Shown: positions 1-7,647, counted from the first letter of the stretch. The stretch is DNA of 30,857 nucleotides from SKKY01 sp964622305 (GCA_964622305.1 CAZUPR010000014.1:1-30857); one strand, 5' to 3'. Notes: generated by a model from the letters alone, not told the origin. Made by a program: numbers and translations.

Positions 1-72
1 GGCAGACGCACAGGACTTAAAATCCTGCGGGAGTTAAATCCCGTACCGGTTCGATTCCGGTTCCCGGCACCA
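1..72 (+). tRNA. tRNA-Leu (UAA), 5' part outside window
   Basis: The 3' part of a tRNA runs into the window and ends with an encoded CCA at 70-72. An anticodon stem (CAGGA/TCCTG) encloses the loop CTTAAAA, giving anticodon TAA. A long variable arm (CGGGA/TCCCG) marks a class II tRNA, and a T-arm (ACCGG, loop TTCGATT, CCGGT) follows. The long variable arm together with TAA indicates leucine. The acceptor 5' strand and D-arm lie upstream of base 1. Confidence 0.93.
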
Positions 73-88
73 AGCTTTAAAATACGGA

Positions 89-117
89 AGACCAGCTCAT
101 GCAGCTGGTCTTTTTTT
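89..117 (+). terminator. Intrinsic terminator after tRNA-Leu
   Basis: A 9-bp perfect stem (AGACCAGCT at 89-97, AGCTGGTCT at 103-111) with loop CATGC is followed by a T-run. It lies 16 bp after the tRNA CCA end and must end the tRNA transcript. Confidence 0.9.
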
Positions 118-174
118 ATTTGTGATATAAGAGGTGCGGGGGCAAGAGGTCCAGGGAGGCCATTAGATTCAGAG

Positions 175-341
175 AGGCCAGGTTTTCCAGATTTCATTGA
201 TTTTAAAGGTGGCGAGGACTTCTGGGGCCAAGATTCTTAGTTTTCATTGATTCTGTCCAGTGGAATCAATGAAATCTAAGAAAGATGCCCACAGAAGGGG
301 ACTCAAATAAGGAAATCAATGAAAAGAAGAAAACTTGGCCA
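175..341. repeat. Intergenic four-half-site inverted-repeat element, copy A
   Basis: A 167-bp non-coding element made of four copies of a half-site close to AGATTTCATTGAT. Two are forward (189-201; 239-251, as AGTTTTCATTGAT) and two inverted (265-277; 315-327). The forward pair is 50 bp apart, the inner dyad spans 39 bp, and the inverted pair is 50 bp apart. The outer ends are inverted GGCCA blocks (176-180 and 337-341). Exactly the same geometry occurs at 7336-7501, although the bases between half-sites differ. The function is unknown. It fills most of the 408-bp gene-free stretch 73-480. Confidence 0.8.
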
Positions 342-413
342 CCTAAAGCAATGTAAAAATCCTTTATCCTAAGTAAGTTTGTTATGTTAAAATGTTATCA
401 AAGGAAGGAAGCG

Positions 414-449
414 AAAGATATATTGTGGAAAACCGCAATATATCTTTTT
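414..449 (+). promoter_or_regulatory. 15-bp leader hairpin before the membrane-protein genes
   Basis: A perfect 15-bp stem including one G-T pair (414-428 with 433-447), closed by an AAAA loop, ends in a short T-run (445-449). It sits 31 bp before the ATG at 481. It looks like an intrinsic terminator in a 5' leader (attenuator) or an RNA-stabilising hairpin. A TAAAAT-like -10 lies just upstream at 388-393 but has no good -35. Confidence 0.55.
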
Positions 450-480
450 AAAGTTAAAATTATTTTAGGGAGAGTAAAAT

Positions 481-1083
481 ATGGAAGCATATATCGCTGT
501 AATTGTAATTTTATCTGTATTAGTAGCTATATTCTTTATTCTAATGGGATCCATACGAGAGGGGAAGTTAGCTAGGATAATATCCCTAACTTCATTGATA
601 GTTTTATTAGTCTATTGGAATCCGATTCACTTGAAAAAATTGCTGTTATATTCTCCATATATTTTTAAAGGATATATATTTGTAACCTTAACCCTTTATA
701 TATTTACAATGCTTTCTTTTGAAGTATTTAAAAGACAAAAAGATACATATGCAATATTGGGTTTTAATTTTAAAGCTAATAAGAATAGCTCCAAAACATT
801 AGTCCAAGATACTTTGAATGATCTTAATATTCCTTATGAAACTAGAGAAGATTTTACGTTAATATATGGAGTAGACAAAATAAATTATTATAAAAAAAAT
901 ATTATTATGATAGAAGTTAGAGATATTGAACTAAAAAAGAAGATAAAAAAAGGAATGGGAAAAAGATTGTCCTATAAAATTACTTTCTCATCAATTATCG
1001 CTTCTTTATTGTCAGTATTTTTCTTGAGTTTATACTTGATCGAAGCAATCAAATTATTTCTTTATATTATAAATATGAGATGA
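481..1083 (+). CDS. Small membrane protein of unknown function, paralogue of the next gene
   Basis: A 200-residue protein I do not recognise. It begins with two or three hydrophobic segments (about residues 4-25, 35-55, 60-80), has a charged cytosolic-looking middle (about 90-160), and ends with one more membrane helix (about 168-195). The ATG follows AGGGAGAG with suitable spacing. The middle part, containing TLNDLNIPYET and ending in a basic KKKIKKGMGK stretch, resembles the neighbouring protein's ALENLNISFES region and its overall helix-domain-helix plan, so the two are probably tandem duplicates. The stop overlaps ATGA at 1080, but the neighbour more likely starts at 1125. A 15-bp leader hairpin precedes the gene. 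Confidence 0.6.
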   Translation: MEAYIAVIVILSVLVAIFFILMGSIREGKLARIISLTSLIVLLVYWNPIHLKKLLLYSPYIFKGYIFVTLTLYIFTMLSFEVFKRQKDTYAILGFNFKANKNSSKTLVQDTLNDLNIPYETREDFTLIYGVDKINYYKKNIIMIEVRDIELKKKIKKGMGKRLSYKITFSSIIASLLSVFFLSLYLIEAIKLFLYIINMR

Positions 1084-1124
1084 TTAAGGTTTGTATTATA
1101 AAGTGTAGTATCAGGAGGCAGGCA

Positions 1125-1726
1125 ATGCATCAGATTTTTTATATGTTTTCATTAATCATAGTACTAGTGCTATCCTATACTGTAATATGCAATTTTTTAG
1201 GCAAGCCCATATTGATGCCTTATTATTTTGACTTGCTTATGCCAGCTATAATTATTAATTACCCTAGCAGAATCATTTTGCTTGCTGAACAAGATTATCA
1301 AAATAATGTTACTGCCTTGCAAATACCTATTCATTTAATTGCACTTTATTTATTGTTTATTTTAGCTTTTATTATTTATTACAAAAAGAACAGCAATTCT
1401 TTTCATCTAATGAATACAAAAGGCAGCCCCAGAGAAATTACAGAAGAAGCTTTAGAGAACCTCAATATTTCCTTTGAAAGTCAAGATGGGATGACTAAAA
1501 TTATTGACTATGATGATAGTTATATCCAATATCCTCTTAAAAGCCGACTTATCTTTGATAAATATGCCAATATAAATTTTGATAAGGTAGAAGATAAAGA
1601 TTTACAAAAACAAATAATGGCAGAGCTTAGAAAAGTGATGATGAATTATAGAAAGCCAAGGATTATGGCCGGCCTGTTTTTCTCTTTATTTATATTGGCT
1701 TATACTATAGAAGGCATTAGTGTCTT
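1125..1726 (+). CDS. Small membrane protein of unknown function, 3' end lost in assembly gap
   Basis: About 200 residues are visible before the 100-N gap. An ATG at 1080 is in frame, but the ATG at 1125 has an AGGAGG (1113-1118) six bases upstream and is preferred. Two N-terminal membrane helices (about residues 3-24 and 67-87) precede a charged domain of about 110 residues, and another helix (about 178-200) runs into the gap. The soluble part shares the ALENLNISFES-type motif, a DKDLQKQI stretch and the domain order of the gene just upstream, which suggests tandem duplication. Residues after 1726 are unknown and the stop is not visible. No function is inferred. Confidence 0.6.
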
Positions 1727-1826
1727 NNNNNNNNNNNNNNNNNNNNNNNNNNNNNNNNNNNNNNNNNNNNNNNNNNNNNNNNNNNNNNNNNNNNNNNNNN
1801 NNNNNNNNNNNNNNNNNNNNNNNNNN
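1727..1826. other. Assembly gap (100 Ns)
   Basis: A run of exactly 100 undetermined bases, a conventional placeholder for a gap of unknown length. It truncates the membrane protein gene starting at 1125 and hides whatever lies before fhs. Confidence 0.97.
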
Positions 1827-1854
1827 TTAAGATGCAATTTGCGCCCTGTATCTA

Positions 1855-1860
1855 TATAAT
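1855..1860 (+). promoter_or_regulatory. Possible -10 box for fhs
   Basis: A perfect TATAAT lies 41 bp upstream of the fhs ATG. No good -35 is seen at 16-18 bp, so this is only suggestive. Confidence 0.3.
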
Positions 1861-1900
1861 GTAGAATAAGAAAATATAAAAATTTTGAAAGGTGGAGTGA

Positions 1901-3574
1901 ATGATGGAGTTTAAGACGGATATTGAAATTGCTCAGGAAGCCACTATGCAAAAAATTACAGAAATCGCTGCAAAACTTGATATTAAGGAAGATCAAATGG
2001 AGCTTTATGGTTCCTACAAGGCAAAACTTGACCACAGCATACTAAAAAGAGAGGGTAAGGATGGTAAATTGATTTTGGTTACCGCCATCAACCCCACACC
2101 TGCTGGCGAAGGTAAGACAACAACAACTGTTGGCCTCTCAGATGCCCTCAATCTTTTGGGTAAAAACCCCGTTATCGCCCTCAGAGAACCATCCTTGGGA
2201 CCTGTTTTTGGCATGAAAGGTGGAGCAACTGGAGGCGGCTATGCCCAGGTTCTTCCTATGGAAGATATTAACCTTCACTTTACCGGCGATCTGCATGCAA
2301 TTGGCGCAGCTAATAACCTGATTGCAGCCATCGTTGACAACCACATTCAGCAGGGCAACAAACTGGATATCGACAGCAGAAGAGTTACCTGGAAGAGAGT
2401 TCTTGATATAAATGACCGCCAGCTGAGAAATATTGTTTCTGGCCTGGGTGGCAAGGCTCACGGACTTCCCAGGGAAGATGGTTTTGATATCACAGTGGCT
2501 TCAGAAATTATGGCTGTTCTTTGCCTCTCCGCCGATATGGAAGATTTAAAAAAGAGAATCAACAGCATAATCGTTGCTTACACCAGAGCTGAAAAGCCAG
2601 TTACAGTTGGCGATCTTAAAGTTACCGGAGCAGTTGCTTCCCTTCTAAAAGAGGCTATCAAGCCCAACCTGGTGCAAACTCTTGAAGGAACTCCAGCCAT
2701 TATTCATGGAGGACCTTTTGCCAATATCGCCCACGGCTGTAACAGTGTTATCGCAACCAAAATGGCCTTAAAACTTGGTGATTATGCAGTCACAGAAGCT
2801 GGTTTTGGTGCCGATCTGGGTGCTGAGAAATTCCTGGATATTAAATGCAGACAGTCTGGCTTAAAGCCATCGGCAGTAGTAATTGTTGCCACAGTCAGGG
2901 CACTTAAGCACCATGGTGGCGTAGCCAAGGAAGAGCTTAACAGGGAAAATCTTCCTGCACTGACTAAGGGCTTGCCCAACCTTTTAAAACATATTGAAAA
3001 CATTACTAAAGTCTATAAACTGCCAGCAGTTGTGGCTATAAATAAATTCCCAACCGATACTCAAGCTGAGCTGGACCTGGTTTACAAAGAGTGTATGGAA
3101 TTGGGGGTAAATGTAAGAATTTCCGATGTTTGGGCCAATGGCGGCAAGGGTGGTCTTGAGCTGGCCCAAGAAGTTGTAAGAGTGGCTGAGTTTGATAATG
3201 ATTTCACTTTTGCCTACGATGAAAAGCTTTCCATAAAAGATAAGATTCAGGCTCTTACTGAAAAAATTTATGGCGGCAATGGAGTTGATTTTTCTGCCCC
3301 TGCCCTTAAAGAAATTGAGAACTTGACTAGCCTGGGCTTTGGCAAATTGCCAGTCTGTATGGCTAAAACCCAATACTCTTTTTCTGATAATCCAGCCCTG
3401 ATTGGAAGGCCGGAAAACTTTAGAATCAGCGTTAGCAAGGTAAAAGTTTCTGCCGGTGCCGGTTTTATTGTAGTTTTAACAGGAGATATAATGACCATGC
3501 CAGGATTGCCAAAAGTTCCATCTGCCGAAAAAATTGAAATTGATAATCAGGGAGTTATCTCCGGTCTATGCTAA
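1901..3574 (+). CDS. fhs: Formate-tetrahydrofolate ligase
   Basis: ATP-dependent formation of 10-formyl-tetrahydrofolate from formate and THF in the cytosol, feeding one-carbon metabolism (purines, formyl-Met, or the methyl branch of the Wood-Ljungdahl pathway). The 557 residues match the family's usual length of about 556. The nucleotide-binding loop TPAGEGKTTTT lies at about 66-76. Family blocks follow, such as REPSLGPVFGMKGGATGGG, NLHFTGDLHAIGAANN, GGPFANIAHGCNS and the C-terminal TGDIMTMPGLPK. The start is either ATG of ATGATG at 1901; AGGTGG (1890-1895) serves both. The gene overlaps the next one by 7 bp. Fhs alone does not show acetogenesis. Confidence 0.97.
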   Translation: MMEFKTDIEIAQEATMQKITEIAAKLDIKEDQMELYGSYKAKLDHSILKREGKDGKLILVTAINPTPAGEGKTTTTVGLSDALNLLGKNPVIALREPSLGPVFGMKGGATGGGYAQVLPMEDINLHFTGDLHAIGAANNLIAAIVDNHIQQGNKLDIDSRRVTWKRVLDINDRQLRNIVSGLGGKAHGLPREDGFDITVASEIMAVLCLSADMEDLKKRINSIIVAYTRAEKPVTVGDLKVTGAVASLLKEAIKPNLVQTLEGTPAIIHGGPFANIAHGCNSVIATKMALKLGDYAVTEAGFGADLGAEKFLDIKCRQSGLKPSAVVIVATVRALKHHGGVAKEELNRENLPALTKGLPNLLKHIENITKVYKLPAVVAINKFPTDTQAELDLVYKECMELGVNVRISDVWANGGKGGLELAQEVVRVAEFDNDFTFAYDEKLSIKDKIQALTEKIYGGNGVDFSAPALKEIENLTSLGFGKLPVCMAKTQYSFSDNPALIGRPENFRISVSKVKVSAGAGFIVVLTGDIMTMPGLPKVPSAEKIEIDNQGVISGLC

Positions 3575-4122
3575 GTTCTTTAAGCATGGGGCTAAGCCTC
3601 ATGTTTTTGGCAGCAGTTTTTCCGCCCTATAATGTTTATATAGCCCAGTCTATAAAGGAAAGTAATTTTAAAAAGTATCTGATGATAATTGTCTTTTCTG
3701 TTCTGGGTCTGGCCATCGGTGGATTTTTGGTTTTTTACGGCAGCAAGTTGCTGGGCTTTCCTGTGGAATTATTGGGTGGGGTAGTTATTTTTTACTTGGC
3801 AGTAAAGATGTTTTTAAAAAAAGAAGATGAATCTGTTAATTATGAGTCAGCCCAGCTTGCCGATAACCTTTCAGGAGCCTTATCCTGCATGCTTATGTCC
3901 ATGTTACCGGGGGCTTTCTCCCTAACTATAGCTAAAGGCTTAGCTAACTCAGATTTATTTTTAGTTTTAGTAGTATTTTTAGCGGGACCAATTTTAGGAA
4001 CTAGCTTGGGTGGCTTCCTTTTATATAAGGGGACACAAGTAAGCCGCCTTCCTTTAAATAAAGTTGGCGGCATCATGTTATTTTTTGTTTCCTTTATGGT
4101 CTTTTTCGATTATTTTAAATAA
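3568..4122 (+). CDS. Six-helix membrane protein with internal repeat (possible MntP/LysE-like transporter)
   Basis: A 184-residue, very hydrophobic protein with about six membrane helices in a 3+3 arrangement. The halves look related: VLGLAIGGFLVFYGSKLLGF then LLGGVVIFYLAVKMF in the first, LGTSLGGFLLYKGTQVSRL then VGGIMLFFVSFMVFF in the second. Such inverted six-helix repeats with a GG helix are seen in MntP, CadD and LysE-type cation or metabolite exporters, but no diagnostic acidic pair is visible, so the assignment is tentative. The ATG overlaps the fhs stop by 7 bp and has no close ribosome binding site, so translation is probably coupled to fhs. ATG 3586 is an alternative start. Confidence 0.6.
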   Translation: MLSSLSMGLSLMFLAAVFPPYNVYIAQSIKESNFKKYLMIIVFSVLGLAIGGFLVFYGSKLLGFPVELLGGVVIFYLAVKMFLKKEDESVNYESAQLADNLSGALSCMLMSMLPGAFSLTIAKGLANSDLFLVLVVFLAGPILGTSLGGFLLYKGTQVSRLPLNKVGGIMLFFVSFMVFFDYFK

Positions 4123-4140
4123 ATTGATTAAGCAGATAAA

Positions 4141-5391
4141 TTAAACATATTCATTAAAGAAGATTTTTTCTTTCTTAAAAAAGAGTTGAGCAAACTCAAA
4201 AAACTTTTTCTGATCTTTAATTTTCAGAGAATCAGTTTTTACCAGAGCTTCCTCAGGGCTTAACCAGCCAAAGGCTAAAGAAGCAAAGAGGGAGATATCA
4301 AAGATAAAATCCCAATCTTGGCTAGCATCAGCTTCAAGGCTGGTATCAACATCAGCAGAAATGAATTCAGATTTATCCTGGTCAACAAGCCATATAAGCT
4401 TGTTGGCCTTTATTTTTTCATCAAGAAAGAGAATCTTGAAATCGCTTTTAGAATCTGTCTCCTTAAGCAAAGCCTGAAGATCAAATAGCTCTAAAAATTT
4501 CCTTAAATTTATGATTCTGGCCATGAGAAAGGGCATAATTTCAATTTTATTCTTTCTGGGATCAGGCAGATAAAGGGAGGAGGTCTTATAGAAATCATCC
4601 CTCAATTCAAAAAACTTCTTCTGGGTATTGTGATTATAAAGAAAGCGGAAGATGGCCTTTAAAATTTCAACATTTTCATAAAGCATCTCTTTAAGTACTA
4701 AAGTTTCCTGGTCAAAATAATAAAAAAGGCTGCCCAGGACTTGTCCGCTTTCAGCTTCCTTAATTAGAAAGGCATGACCATTTTCCGTCCATAGCTCAGA
4801 AAGGACATTGGCAAAATTTTCCTGGTCTCTCTTTATATAAGAAGAGTAGGTTTTTGGCACTTGTTCTTCATAAAAATCATGCAAATCAGCCAGGCCTTCT
4901 TTGTCCTCCAAGGAATCGATCTCTGTAAAAGTATATTTTTTTTCATTTTTTGCCTTTAAATCCCTGGTTTGGCCCTTAATCAGGTGCTTGTCTAAAATCT
5001 CGGCAAAACCCCAGGTCCGGTAGAGGCCATAATCAATAGCCATGAGAAAAATAAAAGGCATATTATTTTCATATAAATCATCAAAAACTTCATTCAAAAG
5101 CAGAGGGAAAGTTCCCTGGCCTCTGGCCTCAGCAAGGGCAGACATGCCCACCAAGTAATTAGTCTTAATTTCTTTTCCTTTAAAAAGAAAGGTATAAGGA
5201 TTGAGCTGGAGGGCGGCCCTGATTTTTTTGTCAACTTGAGCAGCTTCATCCTCCAAAAGCCAGGTATTTTCAGGCCTGTAGACATTAGCAAAATAGTGCT
5301 TATTAAATTCCGGGCTGTCGCTGTCAAAAGAATACTCCCAGATTTTTACAATTTGAGCTTTATCTTCATTTACAGCCTTTCTAACCAGCAT
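4141..5391 (-). CDS. GNAT N-acetyltransferase, Eis-like (GNAT plus C-terminal SCP2-like domain)
   Basis: A 416-residue cytosolic enzyme expected to move acetyl from acetyl-CoA to an amine. Residues 1-140 form a GNAT domain with the CoA pyrophosphate motif (ARGQGTFPLLL, about 89-99) preceded by the beta-4 strand YLVGMSALAE. A second GNAT-like part follows (about 145-270). The last 100 residues, with DFIFDISLFASLAFGWLSPEEA, match the sterol-carrier-like end of the Eis family in both length and order. A TTG at 5400 is in frame, but the ATG at 5391 has GAGGT eight bases upstream and the TTG would overlap that site, so 5391 is chosen. It is one base from the stop of the DUF2156 gene and surely co-transcribed. 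The substrate is unknown. Confidence 0.85.
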   Translation of the reverse strand: MLVRKAVNEDKAQIVKIWEYSFDSDSPEFNKHYFANVYRPENTWLLEDEAAQVDKKIRAALQLNPYTFLFKGKEIKTNYLVGMSALAEARGQGTFPLLLNEVFDDLYENNMPFIFLMAIDYGLYRTWGFAEILDKHLIKGQTRDLKAKNEKKYTFTEIDSLEDKEGLADLHDFYEEQVPKTYSSYIKRDQENFANVLSELWTENGHAFLIKEAESGQVLGSLFYYFDQETLVLKEMLYENVEILKAIFRFLYNHNTQKKFFELRDDFYKTSSLYLPDPRKNKIEIMPFLMARIINLRKFLELFDLQALLKETDSKSDFKILFLDEKIKANKLIWLVDQDKSEFISADVDTSLEADASQDWDFIFDISLFASLAFGWLSPEEALVKTDSLKIKDQKKFFEFAQLFFKKEKIFFNEYV

Positions 5392-5392
5392 A

Positions 5393-6301
5393 TTAATCAA
5401 CCTCAGTTATGGTATATTTGACCCCAAAAGAAACAGGTCTGTAGGAGAGCTTAGATTTTCTAAGCCCTGGTAAGCCCAGGTCTTCCTGCCTGTTTATAAG
5501 TTTCACGTCAGGAAATTCGTTTACAACAAATTGTTGTGACAGATACTGATAAAGGCCCCTGATGTTAGGGTTAGCCTTTTCAACCTGAACAATCATAATG
5601 TCATCATTAAGCAAATTGCCGATGGTAAAGCCTTCTAAAACCCCGTCTATAAAAACACCAGCTAGAGAAAAATCAATATCCCCAGCATGGCAGAGGAGCT
5701 TCTTAGTTCCAAAAACTTCATTCTTTAAGGACTCATCAACAACCTTTCCAGACTTCCATTTTTCCATAAATTCATAGATCATATGATAGTCCTTGCGTTC
5801 CAATTTCCTGTACTCAAAACGTCCTTCATAATCACGCAAAAATTTATTTAAATTGTTTTTCTTCTTATGCAGAGCTTTGCCACTGTAGTATTTGAAGGTA
5901 TCGGCATCATGAATATAATCGTACTCATCCTGGGAAGTTGTAACTTCATATGGAAAATCCAGATGCTTTTTAAAAACCTCCAGATAGTCTTCAGGAATAC
6001 CTCTGTAGGTAACTTTTTGATTTCTGCTTCTGAAAAATTCCTTAGCACATTTTACTGCGCAGGAGTAATCATCGCCCTCAATGAGTGGAAGCATAGAAAA
6101 ATATTTGCCATCCATATAGCCCAGCAGGCAAAGAAAATTTTCTTTAGTGTAGTAGCAGGTATTAAAATAATGCTGCCACATAAAAAGTGTAGTAAAACTA
6201 TACTCGCAGGTGATATAGGTTTGTGGCTTCAAATAATGGTTAATTATATCCTTAGCAGTATAGTCAACAGGTTTTAATTCAGGTACTAAAATAAGTCTCA
6301 T
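5393..6301 (-). CDS. DUF2156 / phosphatidylglycerol lysyltransferase C-terminal-domain protein
   Basis: A 302-residue soluble protein of the GNAT-fold family (DUF2156) related to the catalytic domain of MprF-type aminoacyl-lipid synthases. Family hallmarks are an early CEYSFTTLFMWQ, the central ALHKKKNNLNKFLRDY, and late IRGLYQYLSQQFV followed by INRQEDLGLPGLRKSKLSYRP. It has no MprF membrane domain, so it is a free-standing version whose acceptor is not known. A longer frame opens with ATG 6367, but that ATG lies upstream of a good promoter (TTGACT-16-TAAAAT, 6322-6349). The ATG at 6301 has AAAGGGG next to it and matches the family's N-terminus. It is the first gene of a two-gene operon with the Eis-like acetyltransferase. 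Confidence 0.85.
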   Translation of the reverse strand: MRLILVPELKPVDYTAKDIINHYLKPQTYITCEYSFTTLFMWQHYFNTCYYTKENFLCLLGYMDGKYFSMLPLIEGDDYSCAVKCAKEFFRSRNQKVTYRGIPEDYLEVFKKHLDFPYEVTTSQDEYDYIHDADTFKYYSGKALHKKKNNLNKFLRDYEGRFEYRKLERKDYHMIYEFMEKWKSGKVVDESLKNEVFGTKKLLCHAGDIDFSLAGVFIDGVLEGFTIGNLLNDDIMIVQVEKANPNIRGLYQYLSQQFVVNEFPDVKLINRQEDLGLPGLRKSKLSYRPVSFGVKYTITEVD

Positions 6302-6321
6302 CCCCTTTGTTAGATATTCTA

Positions 6322-6349
6322 ATTTTAAGATAAATTGATAAGAAGTCAA
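6322..6349 (-). promoter_or_regulatory. Sigma-A-type promoter of the DUF2156-GNAT operon
   Basis: On the minus strand, TTGACT (6349-6344), a 16-bp spacer and TAAAAT (6327-6322) form a -35/-10 pair. The predicted start is about 14 bases before ATG 6301, leaving just enough leader for the AAAGGGG site. This decides the gene start against ATG 6367. Confidence 0.65.
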
Positions 6350-6430
6350 ACAAGAGAAGAAAATCATGGAACAATTCTATGGATTAGTCGTCAATAGTTA
6401 ATAAGAAAAAGAAAGAAGGGTGGCAGGAAG

Positions 6431-7183
6431 ATGGAAAATAAAAGTAAAGATGAAAGAAAAGGGAAATTTAATGGAAAAAAAGCTTTGGTTTTGATGGCGG
6501 TCTCACTATCAATGGTTATCTTTTTAGCAGGATGCCAGACCACAGGGGGCAGTCAACCCTACATTTCAGTAAATGGAAATGGAAATGTAAAGGCTGAGCC
6601 CGATACAGCAGATCTAACAATTACAGTAATCAGTGAGTCAAAAGACAAGTCAGCCCAGGAAGCTAACGCAAAAAAAGTTGAGAAGATTATTGAAGTTTTA
6701 AAGGAAATAGGCCTGGAAGAAAAAGAAATTAAAACCTCCAGTGTGAATTTTTACCAGAACATCAGGTGGGAAAATGGCAGGGAGGTAAACTATGGCTACA
6801 AGGCAGAAAACAGCTTGCAAATTAAAACCAAGAAAATTGATCTTTTAGGACAAATTACCGATCAAGCTGTTGCCAATGGTGCCGAGAGAGTTAGCGGTTT
6901 GAACTTCTCCTTATCAACTGAAGGTAAAGCAAATCTTATGGATCAGGTAATCGCTTCAGCAACTGCCGATGCAAAAGTTCAGGCAGAAGCAGCAGCAAAA
7001 AGTTTAGGTACCAGCGTAACTGGCGTAAAGTCAGTTCATATTATTAAAGAAAGCAGCCCCTATGTTTATAGGGTTATGTCCGATATGGCCATGGCCAAGT
7101 CAGAAGAAGAAGCTAGCACTCCAATCATGCCAGGCGAGCTGGATTACTCCATCAGCGCTGCAGTAGAATTTTTTATTAAGTAG
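6431..7183 (+). CDS. SIMPL-domain (DUF541, YggE-like) lipoprotein
   Basis: A 250-residue predicted lipoprotein. The N-terminus has charged residues, KK at 16-17, a hydrophobic stretch (18-32) and the lipobox LAGC with Cys35, so it should be anchored on the outer face of the membrane. The remainder is one SIMPL/DUF541 domain: ISVNGNGNVKAEPDTADLTI at the start, then EIKTSSVNFYQNIRW, GYKAENSLQIKTKKID and a C-terminal beta strand YSISAAVEFFIK. The family is widespread; YggE is linked to oxidative stress, but its biochemistry is not settled. The ATG follows GAAGGGTGG. The gene is single, ended by the terminator at 7225, and divergent from the DUF2156 operon. Confidence 0.88.
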   Translation: MENKSKDERKGKFNGKKALVLMAVSLSMVIFLAGCQTTGGSQPYISVNGNGNVKAEPDTADLTITVISESKDKSAQEANAKKVEKIIEVLKEIGLEEKEIKTSSVNFYQNIRWENGREVNYGYKAENSLQIKTKKIDLLGQITDQAVANGAERVSGLNFSLSTEGKANLMDQVIASATADAKVQAEAAAKSLGTSVTGVKSVHIIKESSPYVYRVMSDMAMAKSEEEASTPIMPGELDYSISAAVEFFIK

Positions 7184-7224
7184 AACCTGGGAAAGCAAAA
7201 TGAGAAAAATAAAAGTGAAAGCAG

Positions 7225-7255
7225 AAAGCCCGGAGAAATCCGGGCTTTTCCTTTT
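7225..7255 (+). terminator. Intrinsic terminator after SIMPL lipoprotein gene
   Basis: An 8-bp stem (AAGCCCGG at 7226-7233, CCGGGCTT at 7240-7247) with loop AGAAAT is followed by a T-rich tail, 42 bp after the stop codon. Confidence 0.88.
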
Positions 7256-7335
7256 GGATTAGATAAACCCAACTTATGGAGGTTGGGGGCAAATTAGGGG
7301 GAACTGGCCCTCAAAATATAAAAAGGGGCTGGGGA

Positions 7336-7501
7336 TGGCAACTTTGCCAGATTTCAGTGATATGTGTCTTTAATAGCAAGCTTTGTGCCAAACTTGCCAG
7401 ATTTCATCGATTCTAGTCAGTGTAATCAGTGAAATCTGAGAATCTTGGCCTTATCAGGAGAAAATTTTTACGGAACTGATGAAATCTAAGGAAGTTGGCC
7501 A
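7336..7501. repeat. Intergenic four-half-site inverted-repeat element, copy B
   Basis: Second copy of the element at 175-341. Half-sites lie at 7349-7361 (AGATTTCAGTGAT) and 7399-7411 (AGATTTCATCGAT) forward, and 7425-7437 (ATCAGTGAAATCT) and 7475-7487 (ACTGATGAAATCT) inverted. Spacings are 50, 39 and 50 bp, exactly as in copy A. GGC(C)AACTT-type outer arms occur at both ends, and the inner dyad centre (AGTCAGTG) resembles copy A's GTCCAGTG. It occupies the middle of the 464-bp gene-free stretch 7184-7647, between two intrinsic terminators. No reading frame of note is present. Confidence 0.8.
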
Positions 7502-7539
7502 TCATCTAACCTCCAACCATCTAGCCCCACCACCTATCA

Positions 7540-7564
7540 CCGGGAATTTTCCCGGCTTTTTTTT
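7540..7564 (+). terminator. Orphan intrinsic terminator downstream of repeat copy B
   Basis: Stem CCGGGA (7540-7545) and TCCCGG (7550-7555), loop ATTT, then C and a run of eight Ts. It is a strong terminator with no gene between it and the previous terminator at 7225-7255, so it would end either read-through or an RNA starting in 7256-7530. Confidence 0.85.
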
Positions 7565-7647
7565 ATTCCCATTTATTGGTATAGTAAAGGATAATATTTA
7601 ATCACATATTGTAATACATATTCAATGTAGAGAATGGAAGGTGTCCT

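Noticed and set aside
30..72. tRNA 3' end as a possible phage or island attachment site
   Set aside because: I see no second copy of the tRNA 3' sequence and no integrase in the window.
175..341. CRISPR array
   Set aside because: The repeats are inverted pairs, vary in sequence, and number four; no direct-repeat/spacer series or cas gene is present.
384..575. Open frame of 63 codons overlapping the first membrane protein gene
   Set aside because: It runs through the 15-bp hairpin and into the next gene in another frame, has no ribosome binding site and resembles no protein.
7565..7647. SAM or T-box riboswitch before the homocysteine operon
   Set aside because: Only 83 AT-rich bases lie between the terminator and the ATG, with no matching conserved stems; an imperfect ACATATTG/CAATGT dyad is too weak to call.
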